Origin: DASUFE01 sp036274675
GTDB taxonomy: Bacteria > Pseudomonadota > Gammaproteobacteria > HTCC5015
NCBI GenBank assembly: GCA_036274675.1
Contig: DASUFE010000011.1
Location: 1 to 55,363, forward strand
Direction: 5' to 3'
DNA: 55,363 bases
Part shown: in pieces, positions 17,476-27,477 of the stretch
How positions within the stretch are numbered: the first letter of the stretch is position 1
How the letters are laid out: the number at the start of each line of letters is the position of its first letter
Position numbers and translations under genes: made by a program
Notes under the pieces: model-generated
Told to the model about the DNA's origin: nothing
What the model saw: only the letters and a program-made list of their open reading frames with translations
The model's database searches: none

Positions 17476-18423
17476 TTAAACATCCAGCATTTGTTCTTTT
17501 AACAGTCGCGTAATCTCGGTGGCGGTCTGCAGTGCTCTCCGGCCGTCCTCGCCGCTTACCAGCGGCGGCGTATTGTTCTCGATGGCGGCGAGAAACGCGG
17601 CGATTTCGCTCTGCAGGGCATCGTCGTTTTCATAAATGGTTTCCCGGCTTTCGATATTGGGAATGCCGGGAGCCGATTCGCCGTCGCCCTTGGCGTGGCG
17701 GCTCAGAATCCTGTTCTGGAAGTCGACGGAGATATAGCAGTTGCTCTGGAATATCCGCATCTTGCGTTCGGCCTTGAGGCTGATGCGGCTCGCCGTGACG
17801 TTGGCGATACAGCCGTTGGCAAAGCGCAGGCGGGCGTTGGCAATATCGATGGTGCTCGAAAGAACCCTGGCGCCGCTGGCATCGATATCCTGCAGTTCGG
17901 ATTTGACGAGATTGAGGATGATGTCAATGTCATGGATCATAAGGTCGAGAATGACATTGACGTCGGTCGCGCGCGTCTTGAACGGCGATAGACGGTGGCT
18001 TTCGATGAATCGCGGCTCCCTGATGATTTCATCCAGGGCCAGCAATGCCGCGTTGAAGCGTTCGAGGTGGCCAACCTGCAGCACCAGGCGGTGCTTGCGC
18101 GCCAGCGCGATCAGTTCATCCGCCTCTTCGACGGTCTGGGTGATGGGCTTTTCGACCAGTACGTGCACGCCATGCTGCAGGAATTCCCTGGCGACCGCAT
18201 GGTGCATCGATGTCGGAACCACGATGCTGACCGCATCCACCTGTCCCAGCAGTTCACGGTAATCCGTCAGCGCACGGGTTCCATGGCGGGCCGCCACATC
18301 GGCCGCGATACGCGCATCGGTATCGACGACGGCCACCAGCCGGCTTTTTTCGAGTCTGGCGTATTTCTCGGCGTGGTATTTTCCCAGGTAGCCGACGCCT
18401 ATAACGGCGGTTCTGATCGGCAT
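17476..18423 (-). CDS. Gfo/Idh/MocA oxidoreductase linked to lpxB (possible UDP-sugar 3-dehydrogenase)
   Basis: NAD(P)-dependent sugar oxidoreductase. The Rossmann start is PIRTAVIGVGYLGKYHAEKY; EKPITQ and the downstream GHLERFN and LMIHDIDIIL motifs are typical. I use ATG 18423 (315 residues); ATG 18438 adds MSPAI. Family members next to lpxA/lpxB include GnnA of Acidithiobacillus, which with aminotransferase GnnB makes the 3-amino sugar nucleotide for amide-linked lipid A. The position here fits a lipid A or UDP-GlcNAc role, but no GnnB-like gene is in the window, so the substrate is inference. Confidence 0.85.
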   Translation of the reverse strand: MPIRTAVIGVGYLGKYHAEKYARLEKSRLVAVVDTDARIAADVAARHGTRALTDYRELLGQVDAVSIVVPTSMHHAVAREFLQHGVHVLVEKPITQTVEEADELIALARKHRLVLQVGHLERFNAALLALDEIIREPRFIESHRLSPFKTRATDVNVILDLMIHDIDIILNLVKSELQDIDASGARVLSSTIDIANARLRFANGCIANVTASRISLKAERKMRIFQSNCYISVDFQNRILSRHAKGDGESAPGIPNIESRETIYENDDALQSEIAAFLAAIENNTPPLVSGEDGRRALQTATEITRLLKEQMLDV

Positions 18424-18579
18424 GATCGCGGGCGACATGATCGTGGATACTTTAGTATACTGGCTTGCGTGATTCGGATCGTATAAAGGTCGTGAGTATA
18501 GCTTTTTCAAATAACCACGCACAAATATAATGACATCTCTCGCACAAAAGCGCAGTCGCAACCGGCGATCGAGGGGCTC

Positions 18580-19167
18580 ATGGAAATTGAATGGATAGCG
18601 GGGGTCGATGAGGCGGGCCGCGGCCCGCTGGCGGGACCGGTTATGGCGGCTGTCGTGGTGCTGGACCCGGCGCGGCCGGTCGAGGGGCTCGCGGATTCCA
18701 AGCAATTGACTCCCGAGCAGCGCGATGAACTGTATCCCCAGATCACCGCCACCGCCCTGGCGTGGGCGGTGGCGCATGCCACTGTCGATGAAATCGACAA
18801 TATCAATATCCTGCAGGCCACTTTGCTTGCGATGAAACGGGCTGTCGCGTCGCTGCCGCGCCTTCCGGCAAGGGCGCTGATCGACGGGAACCGTTGTCCC
18901 CAGCTGGATTGTGCGACCGAATCAATCGTAAAGGGCGATGCTTTGGTGCCCGCCATCAGTGCCGCATCCATCCTGGCCAAGGTGACGCGCGACCGCTGGA
19001 TGGTGGAGCTGCATCGGCAGTATCCGCAATATGGATTTGACCGTCATAAAGGCTACTCCACCGCCGAACATATCGAGTCGCTGGAGCGTCACGGTCCATG
19101 TCCGCAACACCGCCGCAGTTTCGAGCCTGTCGCACGCCTTTTGCAGGGCCGGATCGCTTTCGGTTAA
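18580..19167 (+). CDS. rnhB: Ribonuclease HII
   Basis: Cuts RNA in RNA-DNA hybrids and excises single ribonucleotides from DNA. The catalytic residues are Asp10 and Glu11 in GVDEAGRGPLAGP, Asp102 in LIDGN and Asp120 in KGDALVPAISAASI. HKGYSTAEH is the conserved C-terminal motif. Length 195; GAGGGG lies five bases before the ATG. It is divergent from the oxidoreductase gene and is followed by dnaE, as in many relatives. Confidence 0.96.
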   Translation: MEIEWIAGVDEAGRGPLAGPVMAAVVVLDPARPVEGLADSKQLTPEQRDELYPQITATALAWAVAHATVDEIDNINILQATLLAMKRAVASLPRLPARALIDGNRCPQLDCATESIVKGDALVPAISAASILAKVTRDRWMVELHRQYPQYGFDRHKGYSTAEHIESLERHGPCPQHRRSFEPVARLLQGRIAFG

Positions 19168-19362
19168 CATGCCGATCGATTTTCGGCCCGACTTGCCAAA
19201 ATGCGGTGCGTAAAGCATTGCAAGATAATCAGAGCATAGAGGGCATGGAACGCACGGAGGAATGTTCAGCTATCGGTGGATAGCGCGAGTTTTCAGATAA
19301 GTTTTACTTTTTCAGGATTTTTATTTCATTAAACCGCCGTGCAGGTTGCGAATCGATTCGAG

Positions 19363-22300
19363 ATGGCTACCAATACACCATTTGTTCATCTGAGCCTTCA
19401 TACCGAGTACTCGTTGCTCGACAGCACAATACGCATCGAGACCCTCATGGACGCGGCCAAGGCGGCCGGTATGCCGGCGGTCGCACTCACCGACCAGTCC
19501 AATCTGTTTGCAATGGTCAAGTTTTACAAGGAGGCGCTCAAGTCGGGCATCAAACCGCTGATCGGAGTCGATCTGCGCATCGCGGAGGGAATGCAATCCG
19601 AGCCGAGTCGGCTCATCCTGCTGTGCCAGAACGAGGAGGGTTACCGGAATCTCACCGAGCTCGTATCACGCAGCTATCTGCATGGCCAGCGCAACGGCGT
19701 GCCGCTGGTTGAAAGATCATGGCTTGAGTCACTCCATGGCGGTCTTATCGCACTCTCCGGCGGAGTGCGCGGTGATATCGGCCGCGCGCTGATCGCGCAA
19801 CGCCGGCAAGAGGCGGAGCGGGCGCTGGCGTACTGGAACGCGCTGTTCAAGGATCGCTTCTATCTGGAGCTGTGCCGCACCGGCAGGGAGCACGAGGAAG
19901 CGTATATTTCCGCCGCCCTGCAACTGGCCGAAAGCTCGCGGGTGCCGGTGGTAGCCAGCAACGATGTGCGTTTTATCCGCAAGGACGAATTCGAGGCGCA
20001 TGAAGCCCGGGTGTGCATCGCAGAGGGGCGTACCCTCGACGACCCGCGCCGCCCGCGCCGCTACAGCGCCCAACAGTATCTGCGCACTCCGCAGGAAATG
20101 GCGGAACTGTTCGCCGATATCCCGCAGGCGCTGGAGAACGCGGTCGAAATCGCCAAGCGTTGCAGCCTGGAGCTGCGCATGGACAAGCCATTTCTGCCGA
20201 ATTTTCCGGTACCCGCGGGAGAAACCATCGATTCATTCTTTATGGCGGAGTGCCGGCGCGGCCTCGATCAGCGCCTGCATGATTTGCAGGCCAAGGGGAC
20301 GGCCTGGCCGGAGCAGAAGATCGGCCAGTACCGCGAGCGCCTCGAAATCGAGATCTCCGTTATTTCCAAAATGGGATTCCCCGGCTACTTCCTGATCGTC
20401 GCGGACTTTATCCGCTGGGCGCGCGGCAACGGCGTTCCGGTCGGCCCGGGCCGCGGTTCCGGCGCGGGTTCATTGGCGGCTTATGCACTTGGCATTACGG
20501 ACCTTGATCCGATCGAGTACGACCTGTTGTTCGAACGTTTCCTGAATCCGGAACGCGTTTCGCTGCCGGATTTCGACGTGGATTTTTGCATGGAAGGCCG
20601 CGACCGGGTGATCGAATACGTGGCGGACAAATACGGCCGCGACAAGGTGTCGCAGATCATCACCTACGGCAGCATGGCGGCCAAGGCCGTGGTGCGCGAC
20701 GTGGGCCGCGTGCTCGGGCACCCCTACGGTTTCGTCGACAATATCGCCAAACTGATCCCTTTCGAAATCGGCATGACCCTTGACAAGGCGATGGAGGATT
20801 CGGAAGAGCTGCGCAAGATATACCAGAGCGAGGAAGAGGTTACCGCGCTGATCGATATGGCGCGCGCGCTCGAGGGCCTGGCCCGCAATGCCGGCAAGCA
20901 TGCCGGAGGCGTGGTCATCGCTCCGTCGAAGCTGACCGATTTCACTCCGCTGTACTGCGAGCAGGACGGGCAGAGCCTGGTCACCCAGCTCGACAAGGAC
21001 GACGTAGAGGCGATCGGTCTTGTGAAATTCGATTTTCTCGGTCTGCGCACCCTGACCATTATTGATTGGGCGGTAAAAACAATTAACGGCGGCCGTCGCG
21101 AGCGCGGAGAGGAGCTGCTCGATATCAGTGCCGTTTCGATGACCGACCGCAAAACCTTCGACCTGTTGAAGGCGCAGGCGACGACGGCGGTATTCCAGCT
21201 CGAATCCCGCGGCATGAAGGATCTGATCAAGCGCCTGCAGCCCGACAGTTTCGACGACATCATCGCACTGGTTGCGTTGTTCCGCCCCGGCCCCTTGCAG
21301 TCGGGGATGGTCGATGACTTCATCAACTGCAAGCACGGCAAGGCGCAGATTCATTACGCGCATCCGCTGCTGGAACCGATCCTCAAGTCGACATATGGAA
21401 TCATCCTGTATCAGGAGCAGGTCATGCAGATCGCGCGCGAGCTGGCGGGGTATACCCTCGGCGAAGCCGATCTGTTGCGGCGCGCGATGGGCAAGAAGAA
21501 GCCCGAGGAGATGGCCAAGCAGCGCGAAGTGTTCGTCGCGGGCGCCCTGAAGAACACTATCAGCAGTCAGACCGCGACCTATATTTTCGATTTGATGGAA
21601 AAATTCGCGGGCTACGGATTTAACAAGTCGCATTCCGCCGCCTATGCGCTCCTGTCTTATCAGACGGCATGGCTGAAAGCGCATTATCCCGCGGAATTTA
21701 TGGCCTCTGTATTGTCCGCGGACATGGATAATACCGATAAAGTAGTGCGGCTGATCGATGAGTGCAACGATCGCGGGCTGAAAGTGGTGCCGCCGGATAT
21801 CAACGTATCCGGTTACGCCTTCACCGTCGATGCCGAAGGCCGGATCGTCTACGGGCTTGGCGCGATCAAGGGCCTGGGCGCGGCCGCGGTCGAGGCGATC
21901 GTGGCCGAGCGCAAGTCCGGGGGGCTTTACAAGAACCTGTTCGATTTCTGCCGTCGCATCGACCTTCACAAACTCAACCGCCGCGCCCAGGAAGCGCTCA
22001 TCCGCGCGGGCGCAATGGATAGCCTGGACTGTACCCGCGCGACACTGGCGGCGAACCTGGAGGCGGCCCTGAAGCTCGCCGAGCAGGATCAGTCGAACCG
22101 CTCTTCGGGTCAGACCGACATTTTCGGAGTTGTCGCGGCGCAGGAGCCGACGGCTGAAATAAAACTGGAACATCTGCCTGAGTGGGATGAGGCTGAACGC
22201 CTGGCCGCCGAAAAGGAGACACTGGGGCTTTATCTGAGTGGGCACCCCATCGACCGTTATCGCGACGAATTGGCGCAGATGACCGGCAAGCGTCTCGGCG

Positions 22301-22863
22301 ATTACATAGACGCCTTCGAGAGCAGAAAGACGGCGGGCGGCAAATATTCGCAGGAGCAGGATGTGCTGGTGGCCGGCCTGGTCACCGGCTTGCGCGTCAA
22401 GAACACGCGCAGCGGCAAAATGGCCTTCCTGGTCCTGGACGACCGCAGCGCCCGCGTGGACGTAATGGTGCGGCCTGAGGATTACCAGAAATATTCGGCC
22501 ATGATCGCGCGCGACCGCCTGCTGGTGGTGCAGGGCGGCATGGGTCTGGATGATTTCAGCGGAGGTTACCGTATCCGCGCGCGGCAGCTCTATGATCTGG
22601 ATCAGGCGCGGGCCGCGTTCGGCAAGGGCGTGGAGATCGGGCTTAGCGCCGCCGCCCGTCTGAACGGGTTTCTGGATCATCTCGATGCAGCCCTGAAACC
22701 GCACCGCAACGGCTACTGCCCGGTCTGGGTGAAATATCACGGCGACACCGCCTTTACCCGGCTGCGCCTGGGTCAGGACTGGCGGGTGCAGCCTTGTGAG
22801 CAGCTGCTGGAAAAACTCCGGGGTATCGTCGGTCCCGATCGTGTGCGCGTGCTCTATAAATAA
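19363..22863 (+). CDS. dnaE: DNA polymerase III alpha subunit
   Basis: Replicative polymerase. The PHP domain covers the first ~270 residues (FVHLSLHTEYSLLDST). The polymerase core holds GPGRGSGAGSLAAYALG and the catalytic Asp pair in LPDFDVDF near residues 402-407. FQLESRGMK, the fingers (GEADLLRRAMGKKKPEEM) and GYGFNKSHSAAYA are intact. A C-terminal OB fold starts about VLVAGLVTGLRVKN. I use ATG 19363 (1166 residues) rather than GTG 19339, because conservation begins there; no strong ribosome binding site is visible for either. Confidence 0.96.
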   Translation: MATNTPFVHLSLHTEYSLLDSTIRIETLMDAAKAAGMPAVALTDQSNLFAMVKFYKEALKSGIKPLIGVDLRIAEGMQSEPSRLILLCQNEEGYRNLTELVSRSYLHGQRNGVPLVERSWLESLHGGLIALSGGVRGDIGRALIAQRRQEAERALAYWNALFKDRFYLELCRTGREHEEAYISAALQLAESSRVPVVASNDVRFIRKDEFEAHEARVCIAEGRTLDDPRRPRRYSAQQYLRTPQEMAELFADIPQALENAVEIAKRCSLELRMDKPFLPNFPVPAGETIDSFFMAECRRGLDQRLHDLQAKGTAWPEQKIGQYRERLEIEISVISKMGFPGYFLIVADFIRWARGNGVPVGPGRGSGAGSLAAYALGITDLDPIEYDLLFERFLNPERVSLPDFDVDFCMEGRDRVIEYVADKYGRDKVSQIITYGSMAAKAVVRDVGRVLGHPYGFVDNIAKLIPFEIGMTLDKAMEDSEELRKIYQSEEEVTALIDMARALEGLARNAGKHAGGVVIAPSKLTDFTPLYCEQDGQSLVTQLDKDDVEAIGLVKFDFLGLRTLTIIDWAVKTINGGRRERGEELLDISAVSMTDRKTFDLLKAQATTAVFQLESRGMKDLIKRLQPDSFDDIIALVALFRPGPLQSGMVDDFINCKHGKAQIHYAHPLLEPILKSTYGIILYQEQVMQIARELAGYTLGEADLLRRAMGKKKPEEMAKQREVFVAGALKNTISSQTATYIFDLMEKFAGYGFNKSHSAAYALLSYQTAWLKAHYPAEFMASVLSADMDNTDKVVRLIDECNDRGLKVVPPDINVSGYAFTVDAEGRIVYGLGAIKGLGAAAVEAIVAERKSGGLYKNLFDFCRRIDLHKLNRRAQEALIRAGAMDSLDCTRATLAANLEAALKLAEQDQSNRSSGQTDIFGVVAAQEPTAEIKLEHLPEWDEAERLAAEKETLGLYLSGHPIDRYRDELAQMTGKRLGDYIDAFESRKTAGGKYSQEQDVLVAGLVTGLRVKNTRSGKMAFLVLDDRSARVDVMVRPEDYQKYSAMIARDRLLVVQGGMGLDDFSGGYRIRARQLYDLDQARAAFGKGVEIGLSAAARLNGFLDHLDAALKPHRNGYCPVWVKYHGDTAFTRLRLGQDWRVQPCEQLLEKLRGIVGPDRVRVLYK

Positions 22864-22960
22864 AAGGCAGGAAAAGCCTGAAAGGCGCATGCCTCTAAGG
22901 GCATGACAACGGTCGACGGTAACGGTATTATCCGCAAACATCCCTGCAACGGAACGACTG

Positions 22961-23920
22961 ATGAACCCCAACTATCTGGATTTTGAGCAGCCCATCGCCG
23001 AGCTGCATGCAAAAATCGAAGAGCTCCGTCATATGAACACGGACGTGGGCATCAATATCCAGAGTGAAGTCGAGGACCTGCAGGGCAAGTGTACGGCCCT
23101 GACCGAATCCATCTTCGCCAAGCTGGCGCCGTTCCAGATTTCACAGCTGGCGCGTCATCCGTTGCGTCCTTACACCCTCGATTACGTTAAACGTATTTTC
23201 ACGGATTTTCATGAATTGCACGGCGATCGCATGTTCGCGGACGACGCTTCCATCGTCGGCGGCATAGGGCGGCTCGATGGCCGCCCGGTTATGTTGATCG
23301 GCGAACAGAAAGGGCGCGATACCAAGGAAAAGCTCAAACGCAATTTCGGTATGCCCAAACCCGAAGGCTACCGCAAGGCCATGCGCCTGATGAAAATGGC
23401 GGAACGCTTCGGCCTGCCGGTCGTCACCTTCATCGATACTCCGGGGGCCTATCCGGGCATCGACGCCGAGGAGCGCGGGCAGAGCGAGGCCATCGCCCGC
23501 AGTTTGTTCCTGATGTCACAGCTGAAAACGCCCATCGTCTGCACCGTGATCGGCGAAGGCGGTTCCGGCGGCGCGCTTGCGATCGGCGTCGGTGACCACG
23601 TATCAATGCTGAAATACAGTACTTATTCCGTGATCTCGCCCGAAGGCTGCGCGTCCATTCTCTGGAAAAGCGCAAGCAAGGCCGCCGAAGCCGCGGAGGC
23701 AATGGGCATCACCTCGTCCCGGCTGAAGGAACTGGGGTTGATCGACGAGATAATCCCTGAACCGGCGGGCGGCGCGCACCGCAATATTGATGTCACAGCA
23801 GCTTCGATCAAGGCTTCGCTTATCGCCAACCTCGACCGCCTGAACTACATCAGTATCGAACGCCTGCTCAATCAGCGGCATAAGCGTTTGATGAGTTACG
23901 GCAAGTTCGAAGAAAAATGA
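22961..23920 (+). CDS. accA: Acetyl-CoA carboxylase carboxyltransferase, alpha subunit
   Basis: With AccD it transfers the carboxyl group from biotin to acetyl-CoA, giving malonyl-CoA. MNPNYLDFEQPIAELHAKIEEL is a typical opening; HPLRPYTLDYV, LHGDRMFADD, PEGYRKAMRLM, FIDTPGAYPGI, GEGGSGGALAIGV and SPEGCASILWK are hallmarks. Length 319 is exact for the family. It overlaps tilS by four bases. Confidence 0.97.
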   Translation: MNPNYLDFEQPIAELHAKIEELRHMNTDVGINIQSEVEDLQGKCTALTESIFAKLAPFQISQLARHPLRPYTLDYVKRIFTDFHELHGDRMFADDASIVGGIGRLDGRPVMLIGEQKGRDTKEKLKRNFGMPKPEGYRKAMRLMKMAERFGLPVVTFIDTPGAYPGIDAEERGQSEAIARSLFLMSQLKTPIVCTVIGEGGSGGALAIGVGDHVSMLKYSTYSVISPEGCASILWKSASKAAEAAEAMGITSSRLKELGLIDEIIPEPAGGAHRNIDVTAASIKASLIANLDRLNYISIERLLNQRHKRLMSYGKFEEK

Positions 23921-25230
23921 CCCATCCCGCGGAACCGCGTATGCCCGGTGCCGCCATCGATCCCCTTCAGATCCGCGAGTGTCTGAGCGGTCTGCACGGT
24001 GTAAATCGTTTTCTGATCGGATTGAGCGGCGGTCTCGATTCCTGCGTATTATTGCACGTCTTGCGGCAGGCGCCTCCCGCCGCCGAATTGCGCGCGGTGC
24101 ATGTCAATCATGGTTTGCGTCCCGCAGCAGGGGAGTGGGAGCGATTCTGCGCTGATTTATGCGCCGGTTATGGAATAAAGATCGACCTGCTGCGAGTGGA
24201 CGGCCGTCCTGCCCGGGGGGAAAGCCCGGAAGCGGCGGCGCGTAATGCACGCTATGACGCAATCAGGAATTTGATGGAACCCGGCGACTGCCTGCTGACC
24301 GCGCATCAGCGCGACGATCAGGCTGAAACCCTGTTACTGCAGCTGTTGCGCGGCAGCGGGCCGGCGGGACTCGCGGCCATGCCCCGACTCGTCCGTTTCG
24401 GGAACGGCTGGCAACTGCGGCCCCTGCTGGATTTCGACCGGATTGACCTGCATAAATACGCTATTGCCGCAGCGATCCGCTGGGTTGAGGATGATAGCAA
24501 CTCTGACCCGGCTTACGACCGCAACTTCCTGCGGAGCGAAGTCATGCCGCTGTTGCGCAGCCGCTGGCCGGCCCTCGCGCAGACTGTCGCGCGCGCGGCG
24601 GCGCACCAGGCGGAAGCCGTCGAATTGCTGCAGGTGCTGGGCGAACAGGATCATGCGGAAGCAGTGAATCCGCTCCGGGGAACGCTGTCCGTAACCCGGC
24701 TCCGGCTGCTGCCGCCGGCGCGACTGCACAATGTGTTGCGTTTCTGGTTCAAGGCACAAGCGGCGTTGCCGCCCAGCAGCGCGGTGCTGCGGCAGATTGT
24801 CGGCGCCATCAACGCGGCCGACGACCGTTCACCCAGGGTCGCCTGGGGCAGGTGGGAAGTGCGTCGTTACGGCGAGGATCTTTACCTGCTCGATCAGGTT
24901 CCACCGCCGGCGGAAGAGTACGTCTGGCGGTTGCGCGACGGCGATTTTTTTATTCCCGAACTGCGGCTCAGGTTGCGCCTCCAGCAACTGCTGGCCGCGG
25001 GGGTGCAATTACCTGAGGGAACCTCAACCTTATATATCCGGTTCCGGGGCGGCGGCGAACGCATCCGGCTGCGCGGTCGCAAGCACAGTCACAGTCTTAA
25101 GAAAATCCTGCAGGAACGGGCGGTGCCGCCCTGGTTGCGCCCGCGTCTGCCGTTGCTCTGTGACGAACGGGGTTCCGTGCTGGCGGTGCTTGGGTTGGAG
25201 CCGCCGCTGCTCATGGAAACAGGGGCGTAG
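23917..25230 (+). CDS. tilS: tRNA(Ile)-lysidine synthase
   Basis: Attaches lysine to C34 of the CAU-anticodon tRNA-Ile so that it reads AUA. The PP-loop SGGLDS is at residues 37-42; VHVNHGLR, AARNARYDA and LLTAHQRDDQAETLLLQLLRGSG follow. The C-terminal substrate domain ends with GERIRLRGRKHSHSLKKI and WLRPRLPLL. Length 437. It begins inside the accA stop (ATGA), so translation is coupled. Confidence 0.95.
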   Translation: MTHPAEPRMPGAAIDPLQIRECLSGLHGVNRFLIGLSGGLDSCVLLHVLRQAPPAAELRAVHVNHGLRPAAGEWERFCADLCAGYGIKIDLLRVDGRPARGESPEAAARNARYDAIRNLMEPGDCLLTAHQRDDQAETLLLQLLRGSGPAGLAAMPRLVRFGNGWQLRPLLDFDRIDLHKYAIAAAIRWVEDDSNSDPAYDRNFLRSEVMPLLRSRWPALAQTVARAAAHQAEAVELLQVLGEQDHAEAVNPLRGTLSVTRLRLLPPARLHNVLRFWFKAQAALPPSSAVLRQIVGAINAADDRSPRVAWGRWEVRRYGEDLYLLDQVPPPAEEYVWRLRDGDFFIPELRLRLRLQQLLAAGVQLPEGTSTLYIRFRGGGERIRLRGRKHSHSLKKILQERAVPPWLRPRLPLLCDERGSVLAVLGLEPPLLMETGA

Positions 25231-25243
25231 CGGCGGCTGAGAC

Positions 25244-25642
25244 TTATTTCTGCAGTGATTTATAGATGCGTAACTGGGTATTGAAGGTATCGGCGACCAG
25301 ATCGTCCATATCCAGGGAGTCGGTGATGGCTTCGTCGATATAGGCTTTTATGGATTGGGCTTTAGACGAATTATTGTCGCCGATCAGTGCAAGTTCGCGT
25401 TCCAGGCATTTGCGATAAGTCATATTGACGCCGATAAAGTCGACGACGGCCTGCCGCATTTCACTGATCTGCTCCTGGCGTGCGGAGCGGCCGTCCAGAA
25501 TAGTGGGTGCTTCGGGACGCTGGCAGGCCTCGAATTGCTTTTCATCGGCCCTGTCGGCCAGGGCCGGCCCGGCTGGCGTCAGCAGGCAGAGCAGGAGCAG
25601 AGCGCGTATTTTCTGAAGTACCCGAGGCATGGGAGCAAGCAT
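25244..25642 (-). CDS. Small secreted protein of unknown function
   Basis: 132 residues with a signal peptide ending PALA before DRADEKQF, so it is predicted periplasmic. The mature part is helical and charged with two cysteines (one in FEACQRPEAP, one in YRKCLERELAL) that could form a disulfide. An alternative start is the Met four codons in (MPRVLQKI). I recognise no domain. It converges on tilS with 13 bases between the stops. Confidence 0.65.
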   Translation of the reverse strand: MLAPMPRVLQKIRALLLLCLLTPAGPALADRADEKQFEACQRPEAPTILDGRSARQEQISEMRQAVVDFIGVNMTYRKCLERELALIGDNNSSKAQSIKAYIDEAITDSLDMDDLVADTFNTQLRIYKSLQK

Positions 25643-25725
25643 AACGAGTTTACGAGCCTCGCGGCAAGACTCCCGCCAAACCCTTGAAAGGCAGGCCGTT
25701 TTTTCCCGGATTAAAGGCTTGATGA

Positions 25726-25754
25726 TTGAGCCGGCGGGCGTATTCGGTTAAGAT
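25726..25754 (+). promoter_or_regulatory. Candidate promoter for pyrG
   Basis: TTGAGC (25726-25731) and TAAGAT (25749-25754) are 17 bases apart, about 50 bases before the pyrG ATG. In Gram-positive bacteria pyrG is controlled by CTP-dependent attenuation; I see no such G-rich start here. Confidence 0.4.
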
Positions 25755-25801
25755 GCCGCGTTGCGGGAGCCTCCGTTCCCGTCCGGAAAACAGCCATTTC
25801 T

Positions 25802-27466
25802 ATGACGCGGTATATTTTTATTACAGGGGGTGTCGTTTCCTCGTTGGGGAAGGGCATCGCCTCCGCCTCCCTGGCCGCGATACTCGAAGCCCGCAAACTC
25901 AAGATCTCGATGATGAAGCTGGATCCGTACATCAATGTGGATCCGGGGACCATGAGCCCCTTTCAGCACGGCGAGGTTTTCGTGACCGAGGACGGGGCGG
26001 AAACCGATCTGGACCTGGGTCATTACGAGCGTTTCGTGCGCCGCAAGACCAGCCAGAAGAACAATTTCACCACCGGGCGTGTTTACGCCAATGTATTGCA
26101 GAAAGAAAGGCGCGGCGACTATCTCGGCGCGACGGTGCAGGTGATTCCCCATGTAACCGACGAGATCAAGCGCCTGCTGATCGAGGGCGCCGGCGATGCG
26201 GACGTGGCGCTGGTCGAAATCGGCGGCACGGTCGGCGACATTGAGTCATTGCCGTTTCTGGAAGCTATCCGGCAAATGGCCATCGAACTCGGGCGCAGCC
26301 ACACCGTATTCATACACCTGACGCTGGTGCCCTATATCAGGTCGGCGGGTGAAATCAAGACCAAGCCCACTCAGCATTCGGTCAAGGAACTGCGTTCCAT
26401 CGGCATCCAGCCGGACATTCTGTTATGCCGTGCCGAGCAGCCGCTGCCCGACGACGAGCGGCGCAAGATTGCGCTGTTCACCAATGTCGAAGAGCGGGCT
26501 GTTATTTCCTGCGAAGACGTGAAATTCATCTACCAGTTGCCGCGGCGCCTGCATGAGCAGGGACTGGACAGCATAGTGGTGGAAAAGCTGGGCCTGAAAG
26601 CGCCGGCAGCGGACCTGCGCGAATGGGATTCGGTGGTGGAAGCCATGGTGCATCCGAAGCATAGCGTGACCATCGCGATGGCCGGCAAATATATGGATTT
26701 GGTGGACTCCTATAAATCCCTGAACGAGGCGCTGATCCACGCCGGCATCCAGACCCGCTGCCGCGTGAACATCCGTTATATCGATTCCGAAAAACTGGAA
26801 ACCGAAGGAGCGGCGGCGGAAGCGCTCGAGGGCGTGGATGCGATCCTGGTGCCTGGCGGTTTCGGCAATCGTGGCATCGAGGGCAAGATCGTGGCGGTGC
26901 AATACGCGCGCGAACATAAAATACCGTATCTCGGTATCTGCCTCGGCATGCAGGTCGCGGTAATCGAATACGCGCGTCACAAAGCGGGCCTGAAAAACGC
27001 CAACAGCACCGAATTCGATCGCAAGACGCCGCATCCCGTGATTGCGCTCATTACCGAATGGCAGCAGGAAGACGGCGCGATCGAGGCTCGTAGCGAGGAT
27101 TCGGATCTCGGCGGAACGATGCGCCTCGGCGCGCAAACCTGTCTGCTGGCTCCCGATACACTGGCGCATAAACTGTATGGCCGTGAAAAAATTTCCGAGC
27201 GGCACCGGCATCGTTACGAATTCAACAACAATTACCGGCAGGCACTGGAAAAGGCGGGGTTGCGCATCTCCGGCATCTCGCACGACAACTCGCTGGTTGA
27301 AATGATGGAAATCCCGGGCCATCCCTGGTTCGTCGGTTGCCAGTTCCATCCCGAGTTCGGTTCCACTCCGCGCGATGGTCATCCGCTGTTCACCGGCTTT
27401 ATCCGGGCGGCAATGGCTTACCAGCAGCAGCAACAGAAATCCCCGGTCGCGGCCGCCGCTTCCTGA
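25802..27466 (+). CDS. pyrG: CTP synthase
   Basis: Amidates UTP to CTP using glutamine and ATP. The synthase domain opens TRYIFITGGVVSSLGKG with its P-loop, followed by KLDPYINVDPGTMSPFQHGE. The glutaminase domain has the nucleophile Cys in GICLGMQ near residue 380 and GCQFHPEF near the C-terminus. Length 554. kdsA follows within 12 bases; CTP is also the co-substrate for activating Kdo, so the pair is metabolically sensible. Confidence 0.97.
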   Translation: MTRYIFITGGVVSSLGKGIASASLAAILEARKLKISMMKLDPYINVDPGTMSPFQHGEVFVTEDGAETDLDLGHYERFVRRKTSQKNNFTTGRVYANVLQKERRGDYLGATVQVIPHVTDEIKRLLIEGAGDADVALVEIGGTVGDIESLPFLEAIRQMAIELGRSHTVFIHLTLVPYIRSAGEIKTKPTQHSVKELRSIGIQPDILLCRAEQPLPDDERRKIALFTNVEERAVISCEDVKFIYQLPRRLHEQGLDSIVVEKLGLKAPAADLREWDSVVEAMVHPKHSVTIAMAGKYMDLVDSYKSLNEALIHAGIQTRCRVNIRYIDSEKLETEGAAAEALEGVDAILVPGGFGNRGIEGKIVAVQYAREHKIPYLGICLGMQVAVIEYARHKAGLKNANSTEFDRKTPHPVIALITEWQQEDGAIEARSEDSDLGGTMRLGAQTCLLAPDTLAHKLYGREKISERHRHRYEFNNNYRQALEKAGLRISGISHDNSLVEMMEIPGHPWFVGCQFHPEFGSTPRDGHPLFTGFIRAAMAYQQQQQKSPVAAAAS

Positions 27467-27477
27467 GAGTGAAGGCG

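Noticed and set aside
20470..22971. 833-codon open frame antisense to dnaE
   Set aside because: It lies entirely opposite a strongly conserved gene, has no family motif, and long antisense frames are common in GC-rich DNA with this codon bias.
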